From contig NZ_CP109450.1 in the NCBI RefSeq assembly GCF_041438865.1, forward strand, positions 7,061,501-7,125,500: a DNA stretch of 64,000 nucleotides, written 5' to 3'. The stretch is from Streptomyces sp. NBC_01471. Lineage in GTDB: Bacteria; Actinomycetota; Actinomycetes; Streptomycetales; Streptomycetaceae. The first letter of the stretch is position 1. Every line of letters begins with the position of its first letter. Below the pieces are notes generated by a model. It did no database searches and was not told the origin of the DNA. It was given only the letters and a program-made list of their open reading frames with translations. Both the position numbers and the translations under genes were made by a program. Positions 17,125 to 25,075 of the stretch are shown one piece after another.

Positions 17125-17841
17125 CTACGTACGGAAGCAACGCACGTCCACGACGTCCATGCCGGCGGCCTTGGCCGCTTGTACGCCTTCGGTCGAGTCT
17201 TCGTAGACCAGGCAGCGGGCTGGTGCCACGGCGAGACGGGCCGAGGCGAGGAGGAACAGCCCGGGGTCCGGTTTGCCCCGAGGGGCGTCTTCACCGGTGA
17301 TGACGTCGGTGAACAGAGGGCGCAGCCCGGTGGCGTGGAGGCCGGCGTGGACGGCTCGGCGTGCACCGCCTGAGGCGATTACCAGGGGCAGGCGGGCGTG
17401 CAGGGTCTCGGCAAGGTGAACCACCGGCCGGTATGTCTGCAGTTCGGCGATCCCGTCGAGGATCAGGTCGAGGCACTGGGCGACCACCTCGTCGATCGGC
17501 ACGTGGGTCCCTGCGGTGTCCGCCAGTTCCCTGATCAGTTCTGCCCCGGAGGTTCCGATCCTGGCCGTGTAGAACGACTCGTCCATGGTGAGGCCCCAGC
17601 TGGCGCAGGCTCGAGAGAGGCCGCGGAAGTTGAGCGGATGGCTGTTGGCGAGCGTTCCGTCCCAGTCGAAGAGCACCGCGTCGTAGCGGTCCGGGTCCGG
17701 AGGATTTCGGTGGTCGCAGGCGCCGGGTGCCGGGCAGCTGGCGTCGGGTGGTGAAGCGTCTCCCAGAGGGCTTCGTTCCCGTGATGAGGTGGCCGAGTGC
17801 TGGTCGGCCGGAGCGTCGATCTGGGGGTGACGTGCCTGCAT
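17125..17841 (-). CDS. HAD-superfamily phosphatase (beta-phosphoglucomutase-like)
   Basis: The protein has 238 residues. After ~50 Pro/Ser-rich N-terminal residues come all four HAD motifs: FDWDGTLANSH with the nucleophile Asp, VIASGGARRA, KPDPGLF with the Lys, and YEDSTEGVQAA. A helical cap lies between motifs I and II as in phosphoglucomutase/phosphatase subfamily members. It follows the kinase gene of locus B by 19 bases and is probably its last gene, removing a phosphate or moving it within a sugar phosphate. Confidence 0.8.
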   Translation of the reverse strand: MQARHPQIDAPADQHSATSSRERSPLGDASPPDASCPAPGACDHRNPPDPDRYDAVLFDWDGTLANSHPLNFRGLSRACASWGLTMDESFYTARIGTSGAELIRELADTAGTHVPIDEVVAQCLDLILDGIAELQTYRPVVHLAETLHARLPLVIASGGARRAVHAGLHATGLRPLFTDVITGEDAPRGKPDPGLFLLASARLAVAPARCLVYEDSTEGVQAAKAAGMDVVDVRCFRT

Positions 17842-17860
17842 GTTGGCCTCACTACCGTCG

Positions 17861-18619
17861 TCAGGTGGTTTTCGTGGTCAGGTCTTGTGCGTGGCGTCGG
17901 GCAGCAGCGGGGTCGGGCGGGGTTGCGGTGACTGCTGACATGAGACGTCCGAGGAGGTGCACGGAGCGGTAGGTGCCCAAGGTCTCCTCAGAGTGCGGGA
18001 TGCCGCGGTCGGTGAGGAGTCGGCTCATCCGGACCGGCCGGACAGCGAATGCGTGAGCGGCCCGCGCGTAGTCGAGTCCCGGAACCCCGTAGATCGCGAG
18101 CTCCCAGTCGAGGCCCGCGGTAGTGGCTGGTCCGAACAGGAAGTTCCCGGGCTCCGGATCGTTGTGCAGGAGGCAGGGTGCGTCCGGCTCGGGCAGGGGC
18201 GCACCCGTCAGTGCCTCGGCTGTCGCTGCGGCTTCGTGGAAGCCGTGGCGGGTGAGCGCGCCGTGGTAGGAGACCAGCCGCTCGCGTAGGTACTCACCCC
18301 AGGTTGCGGACGCCGGGGCGAAGAGCCGGCCGAAGCCGGGACCGGTGATCTGGTGGACGCGGTGCAGGTAGGGGATGACGCGCCGCAGCGCCTCCTCGCC
18401 ACCGCCTGGCGCCGTGCCGTGCAGACGTCGCAGGATCAGCATATGGCGGCCCCGGAGGGAACCGCCCGCGAGTACGGACGGTGCTCGGACACCGGCTTCG
18501 GACAGCCGCTGGAGAGCTGCTCTCTCGGTCTGCGCGCGCCACGGTTCGCGGTAGATCTTCACCACTGCGCCGGGCAGGTGGAGAAGTCGGTTGGTCGGGG
18601 GGATCGCTGTGGCGCTCAT
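17861..18619 (-). CDS. APH-family phosphotransferase (locus B, second)
   Basis: The protein has 252 residues from an ATG sharing bases with the upstream stop (ATGA). The catalytic loop reads LLHNDPEPGNFLFG, with the usual HGD replaced by HND and the Asp kept, followed by the Mg-binding GLDWELAIYG. The N-lobe is shortened (VVKIYREPWRAQTERAAL). Substrates in this family include antibiotics, sugars and small alcohols. Direct coupling to the HPr-kinase-like gene mirrors the kinase pair in locus A. Confidence 0.75.
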   Translation of the reverse strand: MSATAIPPTNRLLHLPGAVVKIYREPWRAQTERAALQRLSEAGVRAPSVLAGGSLRGRHMLILRRLHGTAPGGGEEALRRVIPYLHRVHQITGPGFGRLFAPASATWGEYLRERLVSYHGALTRHGFHEAAATAEALTGAPLPEPDAPCLLHNDPEPGNFLFGPATTAGLDWELAIYGVPGLDYARAAHAFAVRPVRMSRLLTDRGIPHSEETLGTYRSVHLLGRLMSAVTATPPDPAAARRHAQDLTTKTT

Positions 18620-19836
18620 ATACGTGAGGCGGGGCTGGCGAGGGCCGCGCGCAGGGTCTCGGTGACGGCGATGTACGGGGTGCGGGTGCCGAAGCGCAGG
18701 CTTACGGCTGGCCGGTCGCACAGGGCGTCGAGGACACGGGCGCCGTTGCTCGCCAGGTCATCGGCGCCGCGTGTGCGGATATCGAGCCAGTCGCTGACGT
18801 ACACGTTGTCGCCCGGCGACATGCACTGGGTGCTCAGCAGTTCGTGCGCCGGCCCCGGGTACGTCGTCTGGAGATGGAGTTCCCGGGAGTCCTGGACGAC
18901 CTTTGGGAAGACGATGAGGTCCACGGTTGCGGTCATTGCCAGTGGGGTGCCGGTGCGCTCGTGCCATTCGGAGGGGAGGATGTGCAGCTTGTTGGCGCCG
19001 TGAAAGCTCTGCCAGTCGGTGCCCTTCGTGGACTGGGGGCGGGTGAGGTCCCACCGGTCGGCGCTCGCGTAGCCGAGTGCTTGCAGGGTGCCGCCGTTGA
19101 GCCGGATCGGGCCGGGCATGGCGACAGCCCGGGGAGCCTCGCCCGGGGTGGCGGTGATCATGGTGCGGTCGTTGGAGAGGAAGGCGCCCGTTGGGGTCGC
19201 GGCCAGGGCGAGCGCGAGGGTGGACTTGCCGGCGCCGGAGTCGCCGACGACCAGGATGCCGCGGCCGTCCATGATGGCGGCCGACGCGTGCAGGCACACC
19301 CAGCCGTCGTCCTCGGCCAGGCGGTACCCGATCTCCCGCAGATGCCGGGCAGTGTTCATCGCGGCATCGGTGTCGTCGCAGGTGATGACGGTGAAGCCGC
19401 CTGGGTGGCGGGCGATGATCTGCGGCGCGATCCCGGCACCGGAATCGGTCAGGAGCACCGGGCCGCCGGGCATCTGGTGCCATGTTGCCGGGGCACCGAC
19501 GTGCATTCGTACGTGGCGTGGTGCTCCGGTGCCCCGTGAGCGGACTTGCTCGGCGAGGGCCGCGACGCGATCGCGAGGCAGGGCGAGACAGTGCATCGTC
19601 GCGGTGACGCCGGTGGCTGCAGCGCCGGGGTGGACGACGTTCCACAGTTCGCTGGGGGGCGTGAACAGGCGCTGTACGTAGGTCGTTGCCGCGGCAGTCG
19701 ACGCGAGAACCTCGATCGTGAGACCGCGGAGCTGGACGGTGATCTTCTCGGGGCACCACGCGTCGAGGGAGGCCGAGTTGATGTCGCCGTCGAGGAAGGC
19801 GTCGAGTACGGGTATGACCTGATCAGCGGCGGGCAT
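18616..19836 (-). CDS. HPr-kinase-like P-loop protein (copy B)
   Basis: The protein has 406 residues from an ATG inside the end of the upstream gene. Walker A is at about residues 198-206 (GDSGAGKST), preceded by LHASAAIMDGRG and followed by SNDRTMITATPG. The HAS / P-loop / NDR order and a later hydrophobic strand (VDLIVFPKV) parallel the locus A protein (ATALLFPRV). The N-terminal ~140 residues are unassigned. Such kinases phosphorylate peptides in some lasso-peptide pathways; the substrate here is unknown. Confidence 0.7.
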   Translation of the reverse strand: MPAADQVIPVLDAFLDGDINSASLDAWCPEKITVQLRGLTIEVLASTAAATTYVQRLFTPPSELWNVVHPGAAATGVTATMHCLALPRDRVAALAEQVRSRGTGAPRHVRMHVGAPATWHQMPGGPVLLTDSGAGIAPQIIARHPGGFTVITCDDTDAAMNTARHLREIGYRLAEDDGWVCLHASAAIMDGRGILVVGDSGAGKSTLALALAATPTGAFLSNDRTMITATPGEAPRAVAMPGPIRLNGGTLQALGYASADRWDLTRPQSTKGTDWQSFHGANKLHILPSEWHERTGTPLAMTATVDLIVFPKVVQDSRELHLQTTYPGPAHELLSTQCMSPGDNVYVSDWLDIRTRGADDLASNGARVLDALCDRPAVSLRFGTRTPYIAVTETLRAALASPASRI

Positions 19837-20863
19837 CGGCGTCTCCGGTGGCGAGGAAGTGTTCGGTCTTGCTCTGGCCATTGCGGGCGTGCGGGATGTG
19901 GTGAGCCGTCAGGACGGCGGCGACCGAGTCGGCGGTCTCGGCCACGGACCGGCGGATCTGGGAGGCGCTCGCGGCGACGGGGGTGGCGGTGAAGCAGGCC
20001 CCGTACTCGAGCTCGACCTGCTGGAGGGTGCCGGGGTGCGGAGCGAGGGTGGTGGTGTCGACGGTGACGGTGGACCAGTGGCCGTCCGCGTCGGCCGGCG
20101 AGGGCAGGTCCCAGGTGGCACGGTGGAGCGTGCCGGTATGAACGAGGCGCGGGTGGCCGAGGACCTCTGCCACCTGGGCCAGGGCCTCGTCACGGGTGGC
20201 GGCGGGGCGGATGCTCTTGTGGAGACGGCCGTCCTTGAGGACTTTGGCCTTGGCCCACCACGTTCCATCGGAACGGGGGGTCAGCGCGGCGTACTCGCGC
20301 CGCCCGGACCCGGGCGGCAGATAGATGTCCGAGCGCAGGACCCGCCGGTGGATGGTGGGGCCGAAGACCGGCACACCGGTGGCGGGCAGATGATCACGCA
20401 AAAGGCGCGCGACAGCGGCAGGGTTGGCCGGGACAGTGAGCGTGATTTTCTCCTCGGCCTCCGGGCCCTGTCCGGAGAGATGGCCGGGGCGGGGCAGCGG
20501 GAAGTTCACCGCAGCACGCTCATCGGCGATGACGCAGGCCCACGCCGCGACGTCTCCGGATGCGTCGGCGGGCACGGTGGTGCGGTGGAAGGCTGTCAGA
20601 ACGACGGCGTCCAGGCGCCACTGCGCGGTGACGAAGAAGACGGCCGCGCCGGTGGATTCGTCGATCTGGCAGGCCCACAAGGGGACGTGGAACACCCCGG
20701 GGACGGCCGGTTTCGGGCGACCGCCGTCGGGCCCGTGCCACAGCTGACCGCGCAGGGTCGGCCCGTCAAGCGCGAGGGCGGGGCCGGACACCGGGACGCT
20801 GAGGTGGGCGTAGGCGACGCCCGGGTCGGTCGGCGCATCGGTGGTGGCCGCGACGAGAAGCAC
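19823..20863 (-). CDS. Hypothetical protein of locus B
   Basis: The protein has 346 residues from a GTG at 20863 with GAAGGGA upstream; an in-frame ATG at 20911 would overlap the preceding gene. It has two parts: residues 1-150 with beta-strands (VLLVAATTDAPTD, VFHVPLWACQIDE), and a C-terminal half with RTRDEALAQVAEVLG-like and QVELEYGACFTAT segments. I do not recognise a family. It is tightly placed between the methyltransferase and HPr-kinase-like genes, so it probably acts in the same pathway. Confidence 0.6.
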   Translation of the reverse strand: MLLVAATTDAPTDPGVAYAHLSVPVSGPALALDGPTLRGQLWHGPDGGRPKPAVPGVFHVPLWACQIDESTGAAVFFVTAQWRLDAVVLTAFHRTTVPADASGDVAAWACVIADERAAVNFPLPRPGHLSGQGPEAEEKITLTVPANPAAVARLLRDHLPATGVPVFGPTIHRRVLRSDIYLPPGSGRREYAALTPRSDGTWWAKAKVLKDGRLHKSIRPAATRDEALAQVAEVLGHPRLVHTGTLHRATWDLPSPADADGHWSTVTVDTTTLAPHPGTLQQVELEYGACFTATPVAASASQIRRSVAETADSVAAVLTAHHIPHARNGQSKTEHFLATGDADARR

Positions 20864-20883
20864 GAGTGGTCCCTTCGAAGGTG

Positions 20884-21528
20884 CTACGGCCGGGTGAGAG
20901 TGGCGCGCCATACCGAGCGCTGCCCCGGGTCTCCCGGGCTGAGGTACTGCACGGCCTCCCCGCTCGGGACAAGTCCCGAGTCATGGATGAAGCCGAGCAG
21001 GTCATCGGGGGCAAGGAGCGTCATGTGCTGTCCGTTCGGCAGCGTGTACCGGTCGTCACCAAGCGGAGTGAGGCACGGGTCGAGGTGGCCGGCGGTGAAG
21101 AGGTTCAGCGACAGTGTTCCGCCGGGGAGAAGGACCCGGTACAGCTCGCGCAGCGCCCTGGCGAGAGCGTCGCGGTGGTGGAGGTTGTGCAGGACCCCGT
21201 GGCACACGACGAGGGAGGCGCGCCGGTCGCCCAGCGGGAGGCTGGTGACGTCGGCTTCGACGAATGCGGTCCGGGGTCCGGTGTGGCGGCGGGCCGCTTC
21301 GAGCATGCCGGGGTGCCGGTCGATCGCGAGGACCCGGTAACCCGCGGCGGCCAGGGCGGGCAGGTTCCGGCCGGCGCCGCACCCCGCGTCGAGCGCGAGG
21401 GCGGCTTCGGGCACCGGGGCGGCGAGCAGCTCCGTCAGGTAGGGCGGTGCGGGCAGCTCGGCGAAAGCGGCGACCGTGGCGCGGTCGTTCCAGTAGGTGC
21501 CGGTGGGGGCCGGTCCCGGGCGGGTCAC
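20884..21528 (-). CDS. Class I SAM-dependent methyltransferase
   Basis: The protein has 214 residues from a GTG (CAGGAGGAACG upstream) overlapping the GHMP kinase stop. Motif I is ALDAGCGAGRNLPALA, motif II VLAIDRHPGML, then FVEADVTSLPLG and VVCHGVLHNLHHRDAL. It is of the Methyltransf_11/25 type. It could act on O, N or C of the locus B product; the substrate is not readable from sequence. Confidence 0.8.
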   Translation of the reverse strand: MTRPGPAPTGTYWNDRATVAAFAELPAPPYLTELLAAPVPEAALALDAGCGAGRNLPALAAAGYRVLAIDRHPGMLEAARRHTGPRTAFVEADVTSLPLGDRRASLVVCHGVLHNLHHRDALARALRELYRVLLPGGTLSLNLFTAGHLDPCLTPLGDDRYTLPNGQHMTLLAPDDLLGFIHDSGLVPSGEAVQYLSPGDPGQRSVWRATLTRP

Positions 21529-22631
21529 CGTTCCTCCTGGCCGTGGAGGGTGTAGCCGCTGGTCCACGGCCGGCAGCGCACGGTCCGCAGTCCCGCGTCG
21601 GCGAATGCCTGCTCGCACCGCTCGGGGGCGCGGGTGAGGGCGGCGAAGGTGGGGCCGACGGAGGAAAGGGTGAGGACGTCGGCAAGGTGCTCGGTGAAGA
21701 TGTGCTCGACCTTCGCGCCGGTGGCCAGCAAGTCCGGGTGGGAGAAGGCGCAGTTGGTGAGGCTCCCCATCCGGAAGCGGTAGTCGAACAGCAGGCTGCC
21801 GAGCGGACGCAGGTCGCCGTCGAGGAGGGCGGGCCAGGCGTCGTGCAGGACCCGGTAGGCGATCTCGGGGCCGTACGTGCGGCCGGTGGTGGCGAAGGCG
21901 TCGAAGTGGCGGGCCTCGGCGGCGAGGCTGTCGCGTGCGTCCCAGATCACCGGGTCGTGGGGCATGCCGAGCACGAGGTGCATCTCTGTTGGCAGGGCGG
22001 CCTGCAGCAGCGGCACGTGTGCGCCGGCGATCACTTGGACCGCGCCGGGTATGAGCCCGGCCGTCGCGGATCCGCCCAAACACTGGACCGGCAGAAGGTG
22101 ACCGTCCTCGTGGTCGATCTCCTCCCCGTGGTTGAGCGCCAGGAACTTGACGAGCCGGCGGGCGGGGACGGGACGTCCGTAGAGCTCGTTGACGGCCGCG
22201 GCCACGGCGGCGATCTGCCCGCTGCTCGAGCCGAGCCCGAGGTGCGCGGGCAGGTCCGGGGCGCTCACCCGCACCCGCAGCCGCTCGCGGGTACCCAGGG
22301 CCGTGCGCATCAGCAGGGCGGCGTGCCGGGCCAGGACCGGGTGGTCGCAGTCGGGGGTGGTCTGGACGGCGGGTCCGTCGCCGACGATCTCGACCTCGAC
22401 GCGGCGCATAAGGTCACAGGCGAAGAGGAGTTCGCCCGCGAGGTAGGCACCCTGGCTGGGGACGATCTTGCTGGAGTCCAGGGCCATGGCGTTGATGCGG
22501 CTGGGGTAGTCCAGGCGTATCTGATCCGCGACCGGCTGTGGCGGGTTGCTGGGTATGGGGTCGAGTGCAAGCGGGAAGCGTGGGGCGCCGAGCGGGAAAG
22601 GGGGGAAGTCGCGGTCGATGGAGGTGCTCAC
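21525..22631 (-). CDS. GHMP-family small-molecule kinase
   Basis: The protein has 368 residues. The GHMP ATP loop is PAHLGLGSSSGQIAAVAAA; an N-terminal substrate segment (KIVPSQGAYLAGELLF) and a C-terminal Gly/Ser loop (LTLSSVGPTFAAL) complete the plan. Family members phosphorylate sugars, mevalonate, homoserine or threonine. It has ATGA-type overlaps with both neighbours. A phosphorylated alcohol or sugar intermediate in locus B is a reasonable inference. Confidence 0.8.
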   Translation of the reverse strand: MSTSIDRDFPPFPLGAPRFPLALDPIPSNPPQPVADQIRLDYPSRINAMALDSSKIVPSQGAYLAGELLFACDLMRRVEVEIVGDGPAVQTTPDCDHPVLARHAALLMRTALGTRERLRVRVSAPDLPAHLGLGSSSGQIAAVAAAVNELYGRPVPARRLVKFLALNHGEEIDHEDGHLLPVQCLGGSATAGLIPGAVQVIAGAHVPLLQAALPTEMHLVLGMPHDPVIWDARDSLAAEARHFDAFATTGRTYGPEIAYRVLHDAWPALLDGDLRPLGSLLFDYRFRMGSLTNCAFSHPDLLATGAKVEHIFTEHLADVLTLSSVGPTFAALTRAPERCEQAFADAGLRTVRCRPWTSGYTLHGQEER

Positions 22632-23647
22632 AGGGGACTCCCGGGGCTGAGAAGAGCGCGGGCGCTGTCGGTGACGTCGAGCAGACGGTCGAGGGCGCTG
22701 GTGGTGTAGCCGCCGCTGCCGAGGGATCCGTCATCACGGACGGCCATGTTGTCCCGGGCGAGCTGGCGGTGGGGCAGGCGGAACCGCAGCAGGTCGTCGA
22801 TGAGCAGAGCGACGGCCGGCCGCAGATGCGGGTGGCGGCGGGCGAGGCGGGCCAGGCCCGGAGTCCGGCGGGCCTCCGCGACCGTGGCGCGGTGGTGCGG
22901 CGGCAGATAGAGGATGTTGTCGGTGAGGTACTTCTCGTACCAGGCGGCGAGGTTGCCGGTGGCCGCCTGGCTGAGAAGCATCACGTCGAGCACGAGCAGC
23001 GGCATCTGGGCGCCGCCCGGCGCGAAGTACGTGGTCCCGGCGATATCCAGGGGCGGGTAGTACGGACGCAGAAGACCGGTGAAGTACTGCGGTGTCAGCG
23101 TGCGTTTGACCGTCAGCAGACGGGCGGCGAAGTCCCGTAGCCGCTCGTGGACGCTCGCGGCGAGAGCATCGGCCTCCTCCCGGTTGGCAGCAGCGGGCAG
23201 GTCGGCGCAGTGCCGGATTGCGTCGTCGAGGGCGTGGCTGGCGGCGGTGACCTCGTCGATGAACACGTGCTCGCCCGGGGTGTCGGTGAAGGAACGCCTG
23301 CGGGGACCACGGGGGTTGCGGGTCGCGTAGGAGTACACCGTCTCCCGGGGGACCTCGTCGGCCGTGGCGCCCAGGTGGAGCATGGCCGCTTCGACGGCGG
23401 GCGGCGGGACCGGGCGCCCGGTGTGGCGGGCGAGGGAGGCGGTGATCAGGCCCAGGTCCCGTAACGCCGCCCGGGCGGGGGCGACGTCACGGATCGAGGC
23501 GGCGGTACGGGAGAGGTGCTCGGCTCGGGTACGCAGCCAGGCGGTGTCGGCCGCGATGTTGGCCTGGGGCAGGGCCCTCATCACCGCGTCGGCGCCGAGC
23601 GGGTCGAGCGCGGCCGTGGTCGAGTCGAGGTCACGGGTGAGCGTCAT
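22628..23647 (-). CDS. PrnB/DUF1864-like heme dioxygenase-superfamily protein
   Basis: The protein has 339 residues. The central segment (LRPYYPPLDIAGTTYFAPGG, then GAQMPLLVLDVMLLSQ) matches my memory of the PrnB (monodechloroaminopyrrolnitrin synthase) family, a relative of indoleamine 2,3-dioxygenase with a single heme-ligand His. The C terminus (RLPHRQLARDNM) is also family-like. PrnB rearranges a tryptophan-derived substrate, so an indole or aromatic amino acid substrate is possible here, consistent with a decarboxylase in the same operon. Confidence 0.6.
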   Translation of the reverse strand: MTLTRDLDSTTAALDPLGADAVMRALPQANIAADTAWLRTRAEHLSRTAASIRDVAPARAALRDLGLITASLARHTGRPVPPPAVEAAMLHLGATADEVPRETVYSYATRNPRGPRRRSFTDTPGEHVFIDEVTAASHALDDAIRHCADLPAAANREEADALAASVHERLRDFAARLLTVKRTLTPQYFTGLLRPYYPPLDIAGTTYFAPGGAQMPLLVLDVMLLSQAATGNLAAWYEKYLTDNILYLPPHHRATVAEARRTPGLARLARRHPHLRPAVALLIDDLLRFRLPHRQLARDNMAVRDDGSLGSGGYTTSALDRLLDVTDSARALLSPGSPL

Positions 23648-23684
23648 AGGTCCTCTCCCAGCTCCCGGGGTGTCGGGCGCGCGG

Positions 23685-24194
23685 TCATTCGATGGGCAGG
23701 TCGTCCCGGTAGGACCACACGCGGCCGGCGCTGAGGTGGTCGAGGTAGTCCAGCAGGGGTTCGATCTCGGGCCGGGTCGCGGTGGAAGACGACAGGACGG
23801 CCCTGGCCTGGTCCAGCGGCAGCAGGACCGCGCCGGTGACTTTGCCGTCCGGGTCGTGCACGGCAATCTCGCCGTCCCACTCGGCGCAGTCGAAGGTCAG
23901 CACGACGGTGGAGGGGTAGCGGTCGGTCGTGGTGTTGACCAGGTAGGCCAGCGGGCCCACCGCCGTCAGGTTCAGGCCCGTCTCTTCCCTGACTTCGCGG
24001 ACCAGGGCCTCGGTGAGGAGTTCGCCGCGCTCGACGCCACCGCCGGGGATGGACCAGATCTCCTGGCCGTCGCGCTGTTCCTGGACCAGGACGATGTTCT
24101 CGCCGCGGCGCAGCAGCGCGGCTACGACCTGGACGCCGGGCCCGGTGACCGGTGCGGGAGCCGGGACGGCGGTGGCGGTTTCGTTGGTGGTCAT
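23685..24194 (-). CDS. Nudix hydrolase
   Basis: The protein has 169 residues from an ATG overlapping the upstream stop. It carries a complete Nudix box (GGGVERGELL, then REVREETGL). Nudix enzymes hydrolyse nucleoside diphosphates linked to another moiety. In this operon it may trim a nucleotide-activated intermediate or serve as housekeeping. It is followed by a 37-base gap before the PrnB-like gene. Confidence 0.85.
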   Translation of the reverse strand: MTTNETATAVPAPAPVTGPGVQVVAALLRRGENIVLVQEQRDGQEIWSIPGGGVERGELLTEALVREVREETGLNLTAVGPLAYLVNTTTDRYPSTVVLTFDCAEWDGEIAVHDPDGKVTGAVLLPLDQARAVLSSSTATRPEIEPLLDYLDHLSAGRVWSYRDDLPIE

Positions 24195-25075
24195 GTTCGC
24201 TCCAGTTCGGTTCGCAGGGCCGCGGTGCACCCGGGGAGCTGGGTGGGGTCACGGCCGTGCCAGTACAGGAAGTACGACAGGGTGATGACCAGGCGGTGAA
24301 AGGCAAGGCGCTGCTCGAACAACGGGTCGACCACTTCCCCGCGTTGCTGCCAGTAGGCGTCCAGCATCCGTTGCCGGTCGTCGGCGGAGGGCAGGCACCA
24401 GCGGTCGGGTTTGACGAAGTCGCTGGCGTACTCCGCGGTGGTGGCATGGTCGAAGTCGAGCAGGGCGATCGTGCCGCCGGGACGGATGAGGATGTTATCG
24501 GGGTGGATGTCCTGATGGGTATTCACGCACTGTAAGTTGCCGAGCTGTTCGGCCAGCAGCAGACCGCATTGCAGGGCCGCCTCGGCGAGAGCGGTGGGAA
24601 TCAGGCGGTGCCGGATGAGGGCGTCGATGAGGTCGGAGAGCTGCCGGGCGCGGGAGGCCGGTGTCGCCATGAGGGAACGCGGCGGCCGGATGGAGTGCAA
24701 CAGGGCGATCTGGTGTCCGAGCCGCGGCCACAGGTCGGCCTCGATGGCGCGGTCTTGGCGGGCTTCGGCGAAGGTATGGCCATCGAGCCATTCCTGGAGC
24801 AGGAAGGGGCCCAGGCCCGGGTCGGATCCCACGCGCAGGACCTCCGGGACCGCGACCCCACCCGCCCGCGCGCTCCGCATGGCCGCGGCCATCTGCTGCA
24901 GATGTGCTTCGCCCTCTCGATTGTTGATCTTGAGGAGGTAGGCGTGGGCGGAGTCGGCATCGGCCACGTGCCAGCAGGTGTTGAAGCGGCCCTGGGGCAG
25001 CGGGCGGGCGCTGAGGGTTCCTGAGCCGGGCAGGATGCGGCCCAGCGCCGTGCGGTCGAGGATGGCTGTGGTCAT
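24191..25075 (-). CDS. APH-family phosphotransferase (locus B, first)
   Basis: The protein has 294 residues. The catalytic loop is THQDIHPDNILI and the Mg-binding motif LLDFDHATTAEY, both canonical for choline/aminoglycoside kinase-like enzymes. The N-lobe shows YLLKINNREGEAHLQQ. The start overlaps the decarboxylase stop and the stop overlaps the Nudix start. The substrate is unknown. Confidence 0.8.
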   Translation of the reverse strand: MTTAILDRTALGRILPGSGTLSARPLPQGRFNTCWHVADADSAHAYLLKINNREGEAHLQQMAAAMRSARAGGVAVPEVLRVGSDPGLGPFLLQEWLDGHTFAEARQDRAIEADLWPRLGHQIALLHSIRPPRSLMATPASRARQLSDLIDALIRHRLIPTALAEAALQCGLLLAEQLGNLQCVNTHQDIHPDNILIRPGGTIALLDFDHATTAEYASDFVKPDRWCLPSADDRQRMLDAYWQQRGEVVDPLFEQRLAFHRLVITLSYFLYWHGRDPTQLPGCTAALRTELERT

